64,000 nt of DNA, taken from the NCBI GenBank assembly GCA_947495915.1, contig CANMAW010000002.1, positions 62,001 through 126,000 on the forward strand, read 5' to 3'. The stretch is from Maribacter algarum (ex Lu et al. 2025) (nom. illeg.). GTDB taxonomy: Bacteria; Bacteroidota; Bacteroidia; Flavobacteriales; Flavobacteriaceae. Of the stretch, positions 20,001 through 27,436 are shown one piece after another (position 1 is the first letter of the stretch; every line of letters starts with the position of its first letter). The notes under the pieces are model-generated. The model saw nothing but the letters and a program-made list of their open reading frames with translations. It ran no database searches and was not told the DNA's origin. The translations under genes and the position numbers were made by a program.

Positions 20001-21012
20001 ATTCTACCAAGAAGATGCTCCTATGACCAGAAAAGGAGAAGGCACAGGTGTTGGTCTTTCATTGACCAAGAGTTTTGTAGAACTTATGAACGGAAGTATA
20101 ACTGTCAAAAGTCAGGTCAACAAAGGAAGCGAGTTTGAGATTCAGTTGCCAGTTTCAAGTACGGCTTCAATTTCTAGTTTAGATTACAGGGAAACAGAAT
20201 CACCGCAGGTGAACTTTAAAAAGACCAAAGTGGTACTTGAAAATACGGTTTCAAAAGCGAGTAATTTACCTCTTGCTTTGATCATTGAAGATAATACAGA
20301 TGTGGCATTTGTATTGAAAAGTACCTTGAGTAATAAATACCAAACGCTGCATGCTGAAAATGGCCAAGTGGGATTAGAAATGGCGTTTGATGTAATTCCT
20401 GATGTAGTAATTTGTGATGTAATGATGCCAGTACTCGATGGGTATGAAGTTTGTGAGACATTAAAAACGGACCATCGAACGAATCATATTCCTATTATAA
20501 TGCTAACTGCTAAAGTGACACAAAAAGATCGCCTTTCGGGATTGTCACATGGGGCCGATTCTTATTTGGTAAAACCATTTGAAACTGCAGAATTGTTGAC
20601 CAGAATGAACCAGTTGATTTTACTTCGAAAGAAATTGGTTGAAAAGTTTGAAAATGATGGTTTGTCGAGTTTTCTTAAATCTCGAACTGAAAACCCGGCC
20701 GATCAATTTCTTAAAAATGCTATACGCAGTATTCATGATGAGATTGGAAATGCAAATTTTGGAGCCAAACAATTAGCATTTCAATTGCATTTAAGTGAAT
20801 CTCAAACGTATCGTAAAATCAAATCAATTACTAATGTTTCTACAGCCGTTTTTATTCGTTCGGTGCGTTTGAAAAAAGCAATAGAGCTGGTGTTAGAAAC
20901 AAATGACACCATCTCAGAAATAGCCTATGCGGTCGGGTTTAATGATCCTTCTTGGTTTAGCCGTGCTTTTAAAGATGAATTTGGCTGCAGTCCTAGTGCA
21001 ATGCGCAACTAA
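17038..21012 (+). CDS. Hybrid two-component system protein (sensor kinase + receiver + AraC-type DNA-binding domain)
   Basis: A one-protein two-component system of about 1324 residues. The start at ATG 17038 is preferred over an in-frame GTG at 17005 because it gives a cleaner signal peptide ending near GYAQ. In order: a periplasmic Reg_prop beta-propeller region (about 60-690; recurrent motifs such as DDLGFLWVGTQDGLYRFDG, EDRNGFMWIGSW and KNDLLWISTINDGI), a Y_Y_Y-type domain (about 690-770), a transmembrane helix (WWAYLIYFILIATLAYLFYRF region), HisKA with the phospho-accepting His821 in THEFRTPL, HATPase_c (NGVGIA, GEGTGVGLSL), a receiver with Asp1127 (CDVMMPVLDGYE), and a C-terminal AraC/XylS helix-turn-helix. 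Such proteins usually control polysaccharide-use loci. Here the downstream neighbour is instead a sulfur-type operon, which may be the target. Confidence 0.93.
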   Translation: MGIIITFNFSKIRTFLWGNRLLYLVYLCMLVNESGYAQELNIDYLSGQSSIRFTAIEKGLAGQYVSTVIQDDLGFLWVGTQDGLYRFDGSETKAYRYNPIKESLPGTWARVICQDDRGIFWLGVNGHGLSRFESQNNSFKNYSEEVGNALSSQGLVVSQILCSKAGDVWIRTELGLFKKDKLDDGFTRMMNNSPSIFINETTDGTLLVAKERQLFVYHDQTDAFEPQLENVFIEQLEPTNDEQVILRSSGKVFSFNLKSKEFNEIIFPEKISLLSNYQNNIIYFLGESKLFKYNNLSGTVEALQMQNTRLDLKDVKDLFVDNESVLWVSSRKGLYKENTRGDVFKETIPLHARGIYVDSTHVYVGGRKGFYKYHKENKSITPILENVYVLSLYKTAEGFWLGDLYGNLYFVDHNGDFRKFESIIEKEDSPIREIYGITEDRNGFMWIGSWVGLHLVNKNGDLIRTFDLQKEDTNKAINIAKLHIDRNDNLWITTVGNGVYKAPFISMVSSKTKEFTYDHYVHVQGDETTLNSNVLYEILEEDDGTLLFGSNFGVNIYDQNADAFTALKKEAKLFDLNVMSLKKDKNDLLWISTINDGIFVYDKVKNKYFSLNQNDGLISNACLFNSSFLFQNELFFGTEDHVQIIDPHKLIYPTNDKEPLILNLNVYGEEETPSASILNDRQVNLDYDQSNFTIRFQLLDFRFSDKVNYFYKINEIQEEWRQTSVNTANYTNLQPGAYNFLLKATYDSQVSDAMPVSTLSIVITPPWWKTWWAYLIYFILIATLAYLFYRFKVSRKLAFEESKRLKEINKLKNSLYTNITHEFRTPLTVILGMAGSIKDKLGQRNMNEVDQPLEMIERNGENLLHLVNEMLDLAKLESGNMELNLVHADVVSFIKYICESLQSYATESKINVVVYAEVDHLLMDFDEQKLQAIVCNLLSNAIKFSAEGDEIIVHLNKLSQDSSDFLYIKVKDNGVGIAEEALPHIFNRFYQEDAPMTRKGEGTGVGLSLTKSFVELMNGSITVKSQVNKGSEFEIQLPVSSTASISSLDYRETESPQVNFKKTKVVLENTVSKASNLPLALIIEDNTDVAFVLKSTLSNKYQTLHAENGQVGLEMAFDVIPDVVICDVMMPVLDGYEVCETLKTDHRTNHIPIIMLTAKVTQKDRLSGLSHGADSYLVKPFETAELLTRMNQLILLRKKLVEKFENDGLSSFLKSRTENPADQFLKNAIRSIHDEIGNANFGAKQLAFQLHLSESQTYRKIKSITNVSTAVFIRSVRLKKAIELVLETNDTISEIAYAVGFNDPSWFSRAFKDEFGCSPSAMRN

Positions 21013-21183
21013 TTGATATTTAGATAATTGAATCTTCGTTTTGTAGTTGTGATGCAAGAATACTTCTAGTCTAAATTAGTATTCAATCATAGTTCATTGC
21101 TTTGCTTTAATAGTAAAAGCAAACATCCTTTCCTTGTTTTAAAATTGTAAAGCTTTAAGGCTACGCTGAGGTATTGTAAATAG

Positions 21184-21199
21184 TGAAATGTGAATTTCA
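21184..21199. promoter_or_regulatory. Inverted repeat upstream of the TsdA-like gene, possible operator
   Basis: TGAAAT-GTGA-ATTTCA is a 6+4+6 inverted repeat about 37 bases before the first possible start of the dihaem cytochrome gene. Its position would suit a regulator site, possibly for the AraC domain of the upstream hybrid sensor. This is inference, and short A/T-rich repeats arise by chance. Confidence 0.25.
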
Positions 21200-21235
21200 T
21201 AAGAGTGTGGTGAATATTAAAACTTAACAATAGTC

Positions 21236-22282
21236 ATGAAAGATTTGAAGATGACAACGCTGCAACTAGCTTGTAAAAACCAAATGCGCAGACTCGTGTT
21301 TTCAATTGGGTTGGTACTGTCATTAACATTGTTTGTTTTTTCGGCTTGTTTAGATGAGCCGAAAATTGAACCCGTTCAAGAGGTGTTTTTAGATGAAGTA
21401 TACACCTACAATTATGATGCTCAGCTTTTAAATGCTTCACCGAAAAATGAACTAATACAATTTGGTTTTGAAGTTTTTCAAAACACATCAAAGTATATCG
21501 GTCCTGAAAATACGGAGGAAGCGAATATGTATGCTGGTAATAATCTCTCGTGTAATAATTGTCATTTAGCTTCTGGTACCAAGCCATTTGCGGCTCCTCT
21601 TATTGGTATTTCAAAAAGGTTTCCTCAGTACAGAGGTAGAGAAAATAAAATAGGTTCCCTTGAAGAGCGCGTGAATGGATGTATGGAGCGTAGTATGAAT
21701 GGAAAAGCATTACCAGTCAATAGTAAGGCTATGCAGGGCTTGCTAGCTTATATGGAATGGTTGAGTAGGTATAGTCCCGCAGATGGAAAAATAGCAGGAC
21801 AAGGTTTTGTGTCCTTAATTATTCCCGATCGGGCAATAGATTATGACAAAGGGCAATTAATCTTCAATTCTAAGTGTTCGGTTTGTCATGGCATTGGGGG
21901 TAAAGGAGTAAAATCACCTGAGGGAACAGGTTATGAATATCCACCCCTTTGGGGAAATGACTCGTACAATAATGGTGCTGGTATGACTCGGGTAATTACA
22001 GCTGCTCGGTTTATAAAAGGGAATATGCCTTTTGGTACAACTTATAATAATCCAGTGTTATCTGATGAAGAAGCTTATGATGTTGCAGGTTTTATAAATC
22101 AACAACAACGGCCCATAAAGAAAAACCGAGAAAAAGATTTTCCTGACCTGCGAAAAAAGCCAGTTTCAACACCGTATCCTCCGTATGCTGACACTTTTTC
22201 AATACAACAGCATCAAGTAGGTCCTTTTCCTCCAATCATAAAATATTATCAAAACGAGTACAATATTGTTAAATCTAAATAG
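21236..22282 (+). CDS. TsdA-like dihaem cytochrome c (putative thiosulfate dehydrogenase), lipoprotein
   Basis: A dihaem c-type cytochrome of up to 348 residues. Counting from ATG 21236, haem motifs are CNNCH (106-110) and CSVCH (214-218). Between them lies RVNGCMERSMNGKAL with Cys149. In thiosulfate dehydrogenase TsdA this motif supplies the unusual cysteine axial ligand of the catalytic haem. Met250 or Met264 (KGNMPFG) are candidate ligands for the second haem. A lipobox (FVFSAC, Cys38) indicates an outer- or inner-membrane lipoprotein; an internal ATG at 21284 would give a more normal signal length and is a real alternative start. Known TsdA joins two thiosulfates to tetrathionate. The following DsrE-like and TauE-like genes support a sulfur role, but oxidation of another sulfur compound is possible. 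Confidence 0.75.
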   Translation: MKDLKMTTLQLACKNQMRRLVFSIGLVLSLTLFVFSACLDEPKIEPVQEVFLDEVYTYNYDAQLLNASPKNELIQFGFEVFQNTSKYIGPENTEEANMYAGNNLSCNNCHLASGTKPFAAPLIGISKRFPQYRGRENKIGSLEERVNGCMERSMNGKALPVNSKAMQGLLAYMEWLSRYSPADGKIAGQGFVSLIIPDRAIDYDKGQLIFNSKCSVCHGIGGKGVKSPEGTGYEYPPLWGNDSYNNGAGMTRVITAARFIKGNMPFGTTYNNPVLSDEEAYDVAGFINQQQRPIKKNREKDFPDLRKKPVSTPYPPYADTFSIQQHQVGPFPPIIKYYQNEYNIVKSK

Positions 22283-22287
22283 TGATT

Positions 22288-22968
22288 ATGGAAACACAAA
22301 CTAAAAATTCAAGAAGAAACTTTATGGGGGCAATGATGCTTGGCGCTACTGCAAGTACCCTTTCTATGTTCGCAAATCCAATTTTCGGCAACATGCCAAA
22401 TTTTGAGCCAACAAAAATGAGTGAAGCAGAAGATTGGTTTAAGAAGATAAAAGGGAAGCATCGAGTGGTTTATGACGGTTCAACACCCCACGACGGATTC
22501 CCTATTATTTGGAACTGGGCCTTCTATCTCAGTAATAATGAAACCGGGTCTGATGATAGTGATATTACTGCAATGACGGTATTGCGTCATAACGCCATTC
22601 CATTTGCATTCAAGTCTGATTTATGGAAAAAATATAATCTGGGAAAAGTCTTTGCTGTGAATGATAATGCTACCAAAGCTCCTGCTTTGCGAAACCCCTA
22701 TTATCAACCTCAAGAGGGTGATTTTCCAATGCCAGTTATTCAAGGTATTAAAGACATGCAAAAAAGGGGAGCGATGTTCTGTGTTTGTAATTTGGCGATA
22801 TCGGTTTATAGTGGAGCAGTGGCACAACAGATGGGAATAGACCCAAAAGATGCGTACCAAGAATGGGTTGATGCCATTCACCCGGGAATTCAATTAGTTC
22901 CTTCAGGAGTTTGGGCCTTAGGAAGAGCTCAAGAAAATGGCTGTGGATACATTTTTGCAGGTAATTAA
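22288..22968 (+). CDS. Tat-exported DsrE-like protein
   Basis: A 226-residue exported protein. The start is set at ATG 22288, 5 bases after the upstream stop, rather than the overlapping GTG at 22282. A twin-arginine signal is present (SRRNFMGAMMLG, Arg9-Arg10, then a hydrophobic stretch), so it is exported folded. The mature part ends with a block closely parallel to the next gene: VCN.., then PGIQLVPSGVWALGRAQENGCGYI, against VCE.. and PGVTTVPDGIYEIVIKQQQGWGYI there. I therefore read it as a long divergent DsrE/DsrF-like protein. Cysteines at FCVCN and NGCGY are candidates for persulfide binding or metal. Export by Tat suggests a cofactor is inserted in the cytoplasm. Function is not established. 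Confidence 0.65.
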   Translation: METQTKNSRRNFMGAMMLGATASTLSMFANPIFGNMPNFEPTKMSEAEDWFKKIKGKHRVVYDGSTPHDGFPIIWNWAFYLSNNETGSDDSDITAMTVLRHNAIPFAFKSDLWKKYNLGKVFAVNDNATKAPALRNPYYQPQEGDFPMPVIQGIKDMQKRGAMFCVCNLAISVYSGAVAQQMGIDPKDAYQEWVDAIHPGIQLVPSGVWALGRAQENGCGYIFAGN

Positions 22969-22994
22969 TAACATTTAATTTAAAAATATTAATA

Positions 22995-23408
22995 ATGAAA
23001 AATTATATAATTCTGCTCATCGTGGTAATGTTTGGGGCGTTTTCTCAAGCACAACAAACGCCAATTAAAGTGGTATTTGACGTTACTAGTGGTAATGTAG
23101 ATGTTCATAAGTCTGCAGCACGTCATTTACGGCTAATGTCTGAAAGCTACCCTGATTCTCAGTTTGAATTGGTAGTTTATAGCAGTGCATACGCCATGGT
23201 TGACAACAATTCATCAAGTGCTGGTGAAACGCTTCGTAAAATTGTCAAGAACAAAAACGTTTCAATTGTAGTTTGTGAGAATACCTTAAAAAGAAACAAA
23301 AAAGGTAAAGATGATTTAATACCTGGGGTAACTACAGTACCCGATGGTATCTATGAGATTGTTATAAAACAACAACAAGGTTGGGGATATATTAAAGAAG
23401 GCAAATAA
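22995..23408 (+). CDS. Periplasmic DsrE/DsrF-like family protein
   Basis: A 137-residue protein with a Sec signal peptide (MKNYIILLIVVMFGAFSQAQ) and one DsrE-like domain. Visible family features are KVVFDVTSGNVDVHKSAARHL, the strand FELVVYSSAYAMV, a single conserved cysteine in SIVVCENTLKRN, and the closing PGVTTVPDGIYEI...GWGYIKEG. DsrE-type cysteines carry sulfur as persulfide in sulfur-transfer relays. Here the single cysteine could play that role in the periplasm. It sits 26 bases after the Tat-exported relative and 12 bases before the permease start, in the same operon. Confidence 0.8.
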   Translation: MKNYIILLIVVMFGAFSQAQQTPIKVVFDVTSGNVDVHKSAARHLRLMSESYPDSQFELVVYSSAYAMVDNNSSSAGETLRKIVKNKNVSIVVCENTLKRNKKGKDDLIPGVTTVPDGIYEIVIKQQQGWGYIKEGK

Positions 23409-23420
23409 TCTTGAAATAGT

Positions 23421-24230
23421 TTGCAAGCTGTGGAGTACATTCAATTATTTGGTTATGTTGGTGCTCTAGCAATAGGGGTAGTACTGGGTTTGATGGGTAG
23501 TGGAGGTTCGTTAATGGCGGTACCTATTTTCACCTATATGTTTCACATCAACCCTGTAACTACAACGGCTTATTCACTATTTGTAGTGGGAGTTGTTGCA
23601 ACTTTTGGAGTGCTGCAAAACATAAAAAAGGGGCTTGTTGATTTCAGAATAGCTTTGGTTTTTGCACTTCCTTGTTTTATTACAGTTTATGTAGTGCGAA
23701 GGTTTCTTATGAATCAAATTCCTGATGAAATAGCTCACTTTAATGACTTTGTTTTAACTAAGCATATTGTAATTATGCTACTCTTAGTTTTTTTAATGGC
23801 TTTAGCGGCAATAGCGATGTTACGAAAAAACGCAAACAATAGTGAGCCACTAGTTCATAAGTATGCTATTGTTGTATTTATAGTAGGAGGGGTGTTAATA
23901 GGATTTCTTACCGCCTTGGTTGGTATTGGTGGCGGATTTCTTATCATTCCTATTCTTGTTATATATATTAATATGCCCATTCAAAAAGCCATTGCTACTT
24001 CTTTGTTGATTATAGCCTTAAAGTCGCTCATAGGATTTTTAGGTGATATAAATCATATTGCAATGAATTGGTCATTTCTTTTAGTTTTTACCGGTATTGC
24101 TGTTCTAGGGATTATATTAGGAATGCAATTGGCAACTATTATTAACGGCAAAAAGTTAAAGAAGTATTTCGCTTATTTTTTGATTGTTTTGTCTATATGT
24201 ATTTTTTCTAAAGAAATGCTGTTTATTTAA
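23421..24230 (+). CDS. TauE/SafE (TSUP) family membrane permease
   Basis: An integral membrane protein of about 269 residues and 8 hydrophobic helices, with the two-fold internal repeat of the TSUP family. The signature GVVLGLMGSGGSLMAVPIF near the N terminus recurs as GFLTALVGIGGGFLIIPIL in the second half. The family moves sulfite, sulfoacetate, thiosulfate or related anions. No ATG is available before the first helix, so translation must begin at TTG 23421 or GTG 23430; a stop codon lies just upstream. Its place as the last gene of the TsdA/DsrE operon suggests export of the sulfur product or uptake of substrate. Confidence 0.85.
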   Translation: MQAVEYIQLFGYVGALAIGVVLGLMGSGGSLMAVPIFTYMFHINPVTTTAYSLFVVGVVATFGVLQNIKKGLVDFRIALVFALPCFITVYVVRRFLMNQIPDEIAHFNDFVLTKHIVIMLLLVFLMALAAIAMLRKNANNSEPLVHKYAIVVFIVGGVLIGFLTALVGIGGGFLIIPILVIYINMPIQKAIATSLLIIALKSLIGFLGDINHIAMNWSFLLVFTGIAVLGIILGMQLATIINGKKLKKYFAYFLIVLSICIFSKEMLFI

Positions 24231-24240
24231 AAAACAAAAA

Positions 24241-24267
24241 ACCGAAGCAGATCGCTTCGGTTTTTTT
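24241..24267. terminator. Bidirectional intrinsic terminator between the sulfur operon and the ABC genes
   Basis: An 8-bp perfect stem (24241-24248 with 24254-24261), loop AGATC, is flanked by an A-rich run on the left and seven T on the right. It can therefore terminate both the rightward sulfur operon and the leftward ABC operon that ends at 24291. Confidence 0.9.
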
Positions 24268-24290
24268 CATTTAGAAATAATACTGGGAGG

Positions 24291-25469
24291 TTATTTCAAA
24301 ATAGCATTTTCATCAGAGAACTTTTTATAACTAAAATAAATAGATGCTACAGCAAAAGCTAATAAAGATAACAACATTACGGCATATAATGTCATATCTA
24401 TGGTGCCAGCTGCAATTTCTTTGACCCCTAAACCAATATTTAATACCGGAATAAACACCGTTGCCCAAGTGAATTCAATGCCAGGCATTGCAGCGAGAAC
24501 TAGTGGTAATATTAGAAACATAATGATAGGTGAAACCTTACTTTGTGCTTCTTTAAAAGTTGTGGCTCCGGCCACAAGCATGATGATTAATCCTGATAAA
24601 AATATTGAAAATGGTATGAGTAGTAATAAGATCATCGTGACAGATTGAAAACTCAACATTTCATTTAGGGCCATTTTTATTTCATCAGGTATACCGTCAA
24701 TAAAACGAAGACCGACAATCAGGCCAATCAAATTTAAAAGTGCTGGCACGAATCCTAAAAGAGAAGCTACAATCGCTTTTCCGAATAGCACCTTAAATTT
24801 TGAAATAGGTAATGAAAGGGTAGTCTCAATGGTTTTACGTTCTTTTTCTCCGGTAACTAAATCTATGCCAGCAAGCATACATCCGCCCCACATGGTTAAA
24901 ATAAATATGTAGGGAATCCAGCCACCTATACTCTTTCCTATGAGTTCTTTTTGCTCCCCAACTTCAACAAATTCTTCTTTAAACGGAGTTAATTTGTCTG
25001 GTGAGAGGTTCAATTGTGTCATTCTTTTTTGTTCCAATTGTCCTCCATAAATGTCCATCAAATTTGAAATTCGACCGTTTACATTTTCTTTTGACCCATT
25101 ACGGTAGATCTGCACCGCACTGTTCTCCATACTGTCCATTTGACTTATGAAATTCTTAGGAAAGACAATGGCAGTTTGAATCGTTTCATCATCAATTAAG
25201 CTTTTAAAGTCTATAGAATCATCGAAGGTGGTTACTTGGTTTAAAGTGTCATTTTTCACCAATTTCATGAATGCCTCAGGAGCATTTACCAAACCAATTT
25301 TTATGGATTTCTCATGATTGCTTTTTCGCACCATTTCCATCACTTTAATAACTCCGAACATCAATACCGGAAGCAATAAAATGGGTAAGAGAACGGAATT
25401 AATTAGGGTTTTTTTATCTCTTAAAAGCTCTGTGAGCTCTTTCTTTACTATTATAAATATTTCGTTCAT
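24291..25469 (-). CDS. ABC-2 type exporter permease, NatB-like
   Basis: A membrane permease of 392 residues. One N-terminal helix (LINSVLLPILLLPVLMFGVI) is followed by a large soluble extracytoplasmic domain (about 45-185), then a group of five or six helices. This is the topology of NatB-like ABC-2 permeases. The segment GEKERKTIETTLSLPISKFKVLFGK is a conserved cytoplasmic coupling region. It begins 1 base after the ATPase stop, so the pair is translated together. In Bacillus the NatAB pair exports sodium; other members export different compounds and the substrate here is unknown. Confidence 0.85.
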   Translation of the reverse strand: MNEIFIIVKKELTELLRDKKTLINSVLLPILLLPVLMFGVIKVMEMVRKSNHEKSIKIGLVNAPEAFMKLVKNDTLNQVTTFDDSIDFKSLIDDETIQTAIVFPKNFISQMDSMENSAVQIYRNGSKENVNGRISNLMDIYGGQLEQKRMTQLNLSPDKLTPFKEEFVEVGEQKELIGKSIGGWIPYIFILTMWGGCMLAGIDLVTGEKERKTIETTLSLPISKFKVLFGKAIVASLLGFVPALLNLIGLIVGLRFIDGIPDEIKMALNEMLSFQSVTMILLLLIPFSIFLSGLIIMLVAGATTFKEAQSKVSPIIMFLILPLVLAAMPGIEFTWATVFIPVLNIGLGVKEIAAGTIDMTLYAVMLLSLLAFAVASIYFSYKKFSDENAILK

Positions 25470-25470
25470 C

Positions 25471-26226
25471 TTAGGCTTCTTTTACGCGATTGATAAATTC
25501 TTGAGTGAGGTTGGGTGCAGTCATTTCTTTTCTAAAGTTGTCAAAAGAATCATTGTAAATGATAGAACCTTTGTTAATTATGGCGAGGTCGTCACATAAT
25601 AAGTCCACCTCACTCATAATATGTGAAGAAAAGATAACGGTTTTATTTGCTGCTTTAGACTCACGAATCAAAGCAATAATACTTTCTGCAGTAATTACAT
25701 CTAGGCCAGATGTAGGCTCGTCAAAAATGAGAACTTCTGGGTCATGAATTAATGTTCGGGCAATCGAAACTTTCTGTTTCATACCCGTACTCATTTGGCC
25801 CATTCTCTTTTTACGAAATTCATTGATGCCTAATTTTTCGAACAAATATTCTTTGCGTTCTTTTAATTGTGCTGGTGGTATTTTATAAAGTTTTCCGAAG
25901 AAATCTAAAGTTTCGTCAGGGTTTAGCCGTTCGTAAAGTCCTGTGGAACCTGTTAAAAATCCAATTCGCTTTTTAACTTCATCGTTTCCTTCAGAGATAT
26001 CGACACCATCGACAATGGCAGATCCTGAAGTCGGATTTATAATTCCCGCAATCATGCGAAGCGTTGTGGTTTTTCCAGCACCATTTGCACCTAAAAGTGA
26101 AAATATTCTTCCGGGTTTACATTCAAAAGATACTTCGTTGACCGCATTTACCGTGGTAGTACTTTTTTTGAAACCCTTTCCTGTTTTAGTGGTAAAAGAT
26201 TTTGTCAGGTTATTTAGTTGTATCAT
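25471..26226 (-). CDS. ABC transporter ATP-binding protein, NatA-like
   Basis: The ATPase partner of the NatB-like permease, 251 residues. Walker A is GANGAGKTT (about residues 45-53), the Q-loop region is FLTGSTGLYERL, the signature is MSTGMKQKVSIARTL, Walker B is VLIFDEPTSGLD, and the switch histidine lies in FSSHIMSE. The signature reads STGMKQK rather than the common SGGQ, which is normal for the ABC-2/NatA group. It is the first gene of a two-gene minus-strand operon and is divergent from queG across a 168-base gap, in which no convincing promoter was found on this strand. Confidence 0.92.
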   Translation of the reverse strand: MIQLNNLTKSFTTKTGKGFKKSTTTVNAVNEVSFECKPGRIFSLLGANGAGKTTTLRMIAGIINPTSGSAIVDGVDISEGNDEVKKRIGFLTGSTGLYERLNPDETLDFFGKLYKIPPAQLKERKEYLFEKLGINEFRKKRMGQMSTGMKQKVSIARTLIHDPEVLIFDEPTSGLDVITAESIIALIRESKAANKTVIFSSHIMSEVDLLCDDLAIINKGSIIYNDSFDNFRKEMTAPNLTQEFINRVKEA

Positions 26227-26394
26227 GTAGTTAGATTAATGGAATACTTCTAGTTAGTTTCAAAAGTTGAGAAATGTTACACTATTTGACTGAATTAATG
26301 CAAAAAATAATAAAAAAAGCAGTGCTAGAGATTTCTATAAACCTAAAATGATAATTGTAATTTAGCTGTATTAGTCTTATTACCTAGCATTTCA

Positions 26395-27315
26395 ATGAGC
26401 TCAAAAAAAAATCATACGCTTCGTATAAAAGAAGAGGCGCAACGCCTAGGTTTTTTATCATGTGGTATTTCAGAAGCAACTTTTTTAGAAGAAGAAGCGC
26501 CGAGACTTGAGCAATGGCTACAAAAGAATATGAATGGGGAAATGCACTATATGGAAAACCATTTTGACAAACGTCTTGATCCACGATTGTTAGTAGATGG
26601 GGCGAAGTCAGTGATTTCATTATTGTTAAATTACTATCCTGAAGAAACGCAAACCGAAGGCACTTATAAAATTTCAAAGTACGCATATGGCAATGATTAC
26701 CATCATGTCATCAAATCGAAATTAAGACATTTACAAAATTTCATTTCCGAGGAAATCGGAGAGGTAAGTGGTAGAGCCTTTGTTGATTCAGCACCAGTTT
26801 TAGATAAGGCATGGGCAGCAAAAAGCGGCTTGGGTTGGATTGGGAAGCACTCTAATTTATTGACACAGCAAGTTGGTTCTTTTTACTTTATTGCTGAGCT
26901 CATAGTAGATTTAGAGTTGGAATACGATACTCCGGTAACCGACCATTGCGGTACTTGTACTGCATGTATCGATGCATGCCCAACAGAAGCTATTGTAGAG
27001 CCCTATGTGGTAGATGGCAGCAAGTGTATTTCTTATTTTACTATTGAGTTGAAAAATGAACTTCCGAATGAATTTCAGGGTAAGTTTGATGATTGGGCCT
27101 TTGGGTGTGATGTTTGTCAAGATGTATGCCCGTGGAACAAATTCTCAAAACCGCACCGAGAACCACTTTTTAATCCGCATCCTGATTTATTATCAATGAC
27201 GAAAAAAGACTTGGAAGAAATTACGGAAGATGTGTTTAAAAAAGTCTTTCAACAATCTGCGGTAAAACGAACCAAGTTTTCAGGATTAAAGCGAAACATT
27301 AAGTTTTTGAAATAA
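26395..27315 (+). CDS. queG: Epoxyqueuosine reductase QueG
   Basis: QueG carries out the last step of queuosine tRNA modification, reducing epoxyqueuosine with cobalamin and two 4Fe-4S clusters. This protein has 306 residues. The first cluster motif [12 protein letters not shown] begins at Cys185 and the second [10 protein letters not shown] at Cys238. Upstream, [27 protein letters not shown] is the catalytic-domain block with the conserved Asp of the family. Length is at the short end, without the HEAT-like C-terminal extension found in some bacteria. It stands alone, divergent from the ABC genes; no other queuosine gene is nearby. Confidence 0.95.
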   Translation: MSSKKNHTLRIKEEAQRLGFLSCGISEATFLEEEAPRLEQWLQKNMNGEMHYMENHFDKRLDPRLLVDGAKSVISLLLNYYPEETQTEGTYKISKYAYGNDYHHVIKSKLRHLQNFISEEIGEVSGRAFVDSAPVLDKAWAAKSGLGWIGKHSNLLTQQVGSFYFIAELIVDLELEYDTPVTDHCGTCTACIDACPTEAIVEPYVVDGSKCISYFTIELKNELPNEFQGKFDDWAFGCDVCQDVCPWNKFSKPHREPLFNPHPDLLSMTKKDLEEITEDVFKKVFQQSAVKRTKFSGLKRNIKFLK

Positions 27316-27325
27316 GATTGCATCT

Positions 27326-27341
27326 ACGCAAACGTTTTCGT
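27326..27341. promoter_or_regulatory. LacI-family-type operator upstream of the sugar transporter operon
   Basis: ACGCAAACGTTTTCGT is a 16-base palindrome with 14 of 16 positions symmetric around a central CG, the hallmark of LacI/GalR-family operators. It lies about 95 bases before the SLC45-like transporter start. No LacI-family gene is in the window, so the regulator would be encoded elsewhere. Confidence 0.45.
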
Positions 27342-27436
27342 TTTATTCTCGTGGTTATTTCCTGTTAAGTTTTGGTTTTCAACGTTTTTATTATGCTATA
27401 TTGTTAGACAGAATAAATACCAAAATCAACTCTGCT

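Noticed and set aside
21101-21123. TTTGCTTT / AAAGCAAA hairpin after the hybrid sensor gene
   Set aside because: An 8-bp stem is present but no T run follows; it may be chance in A/T-rich sequence.
26255-26281. TGTAAC on the minus strand before the NatA-like gene
   Set aside because: The -35-like half is present, but at 16-17 bases the other half reads AACTAA or ACTAAC, not GTCTWA.
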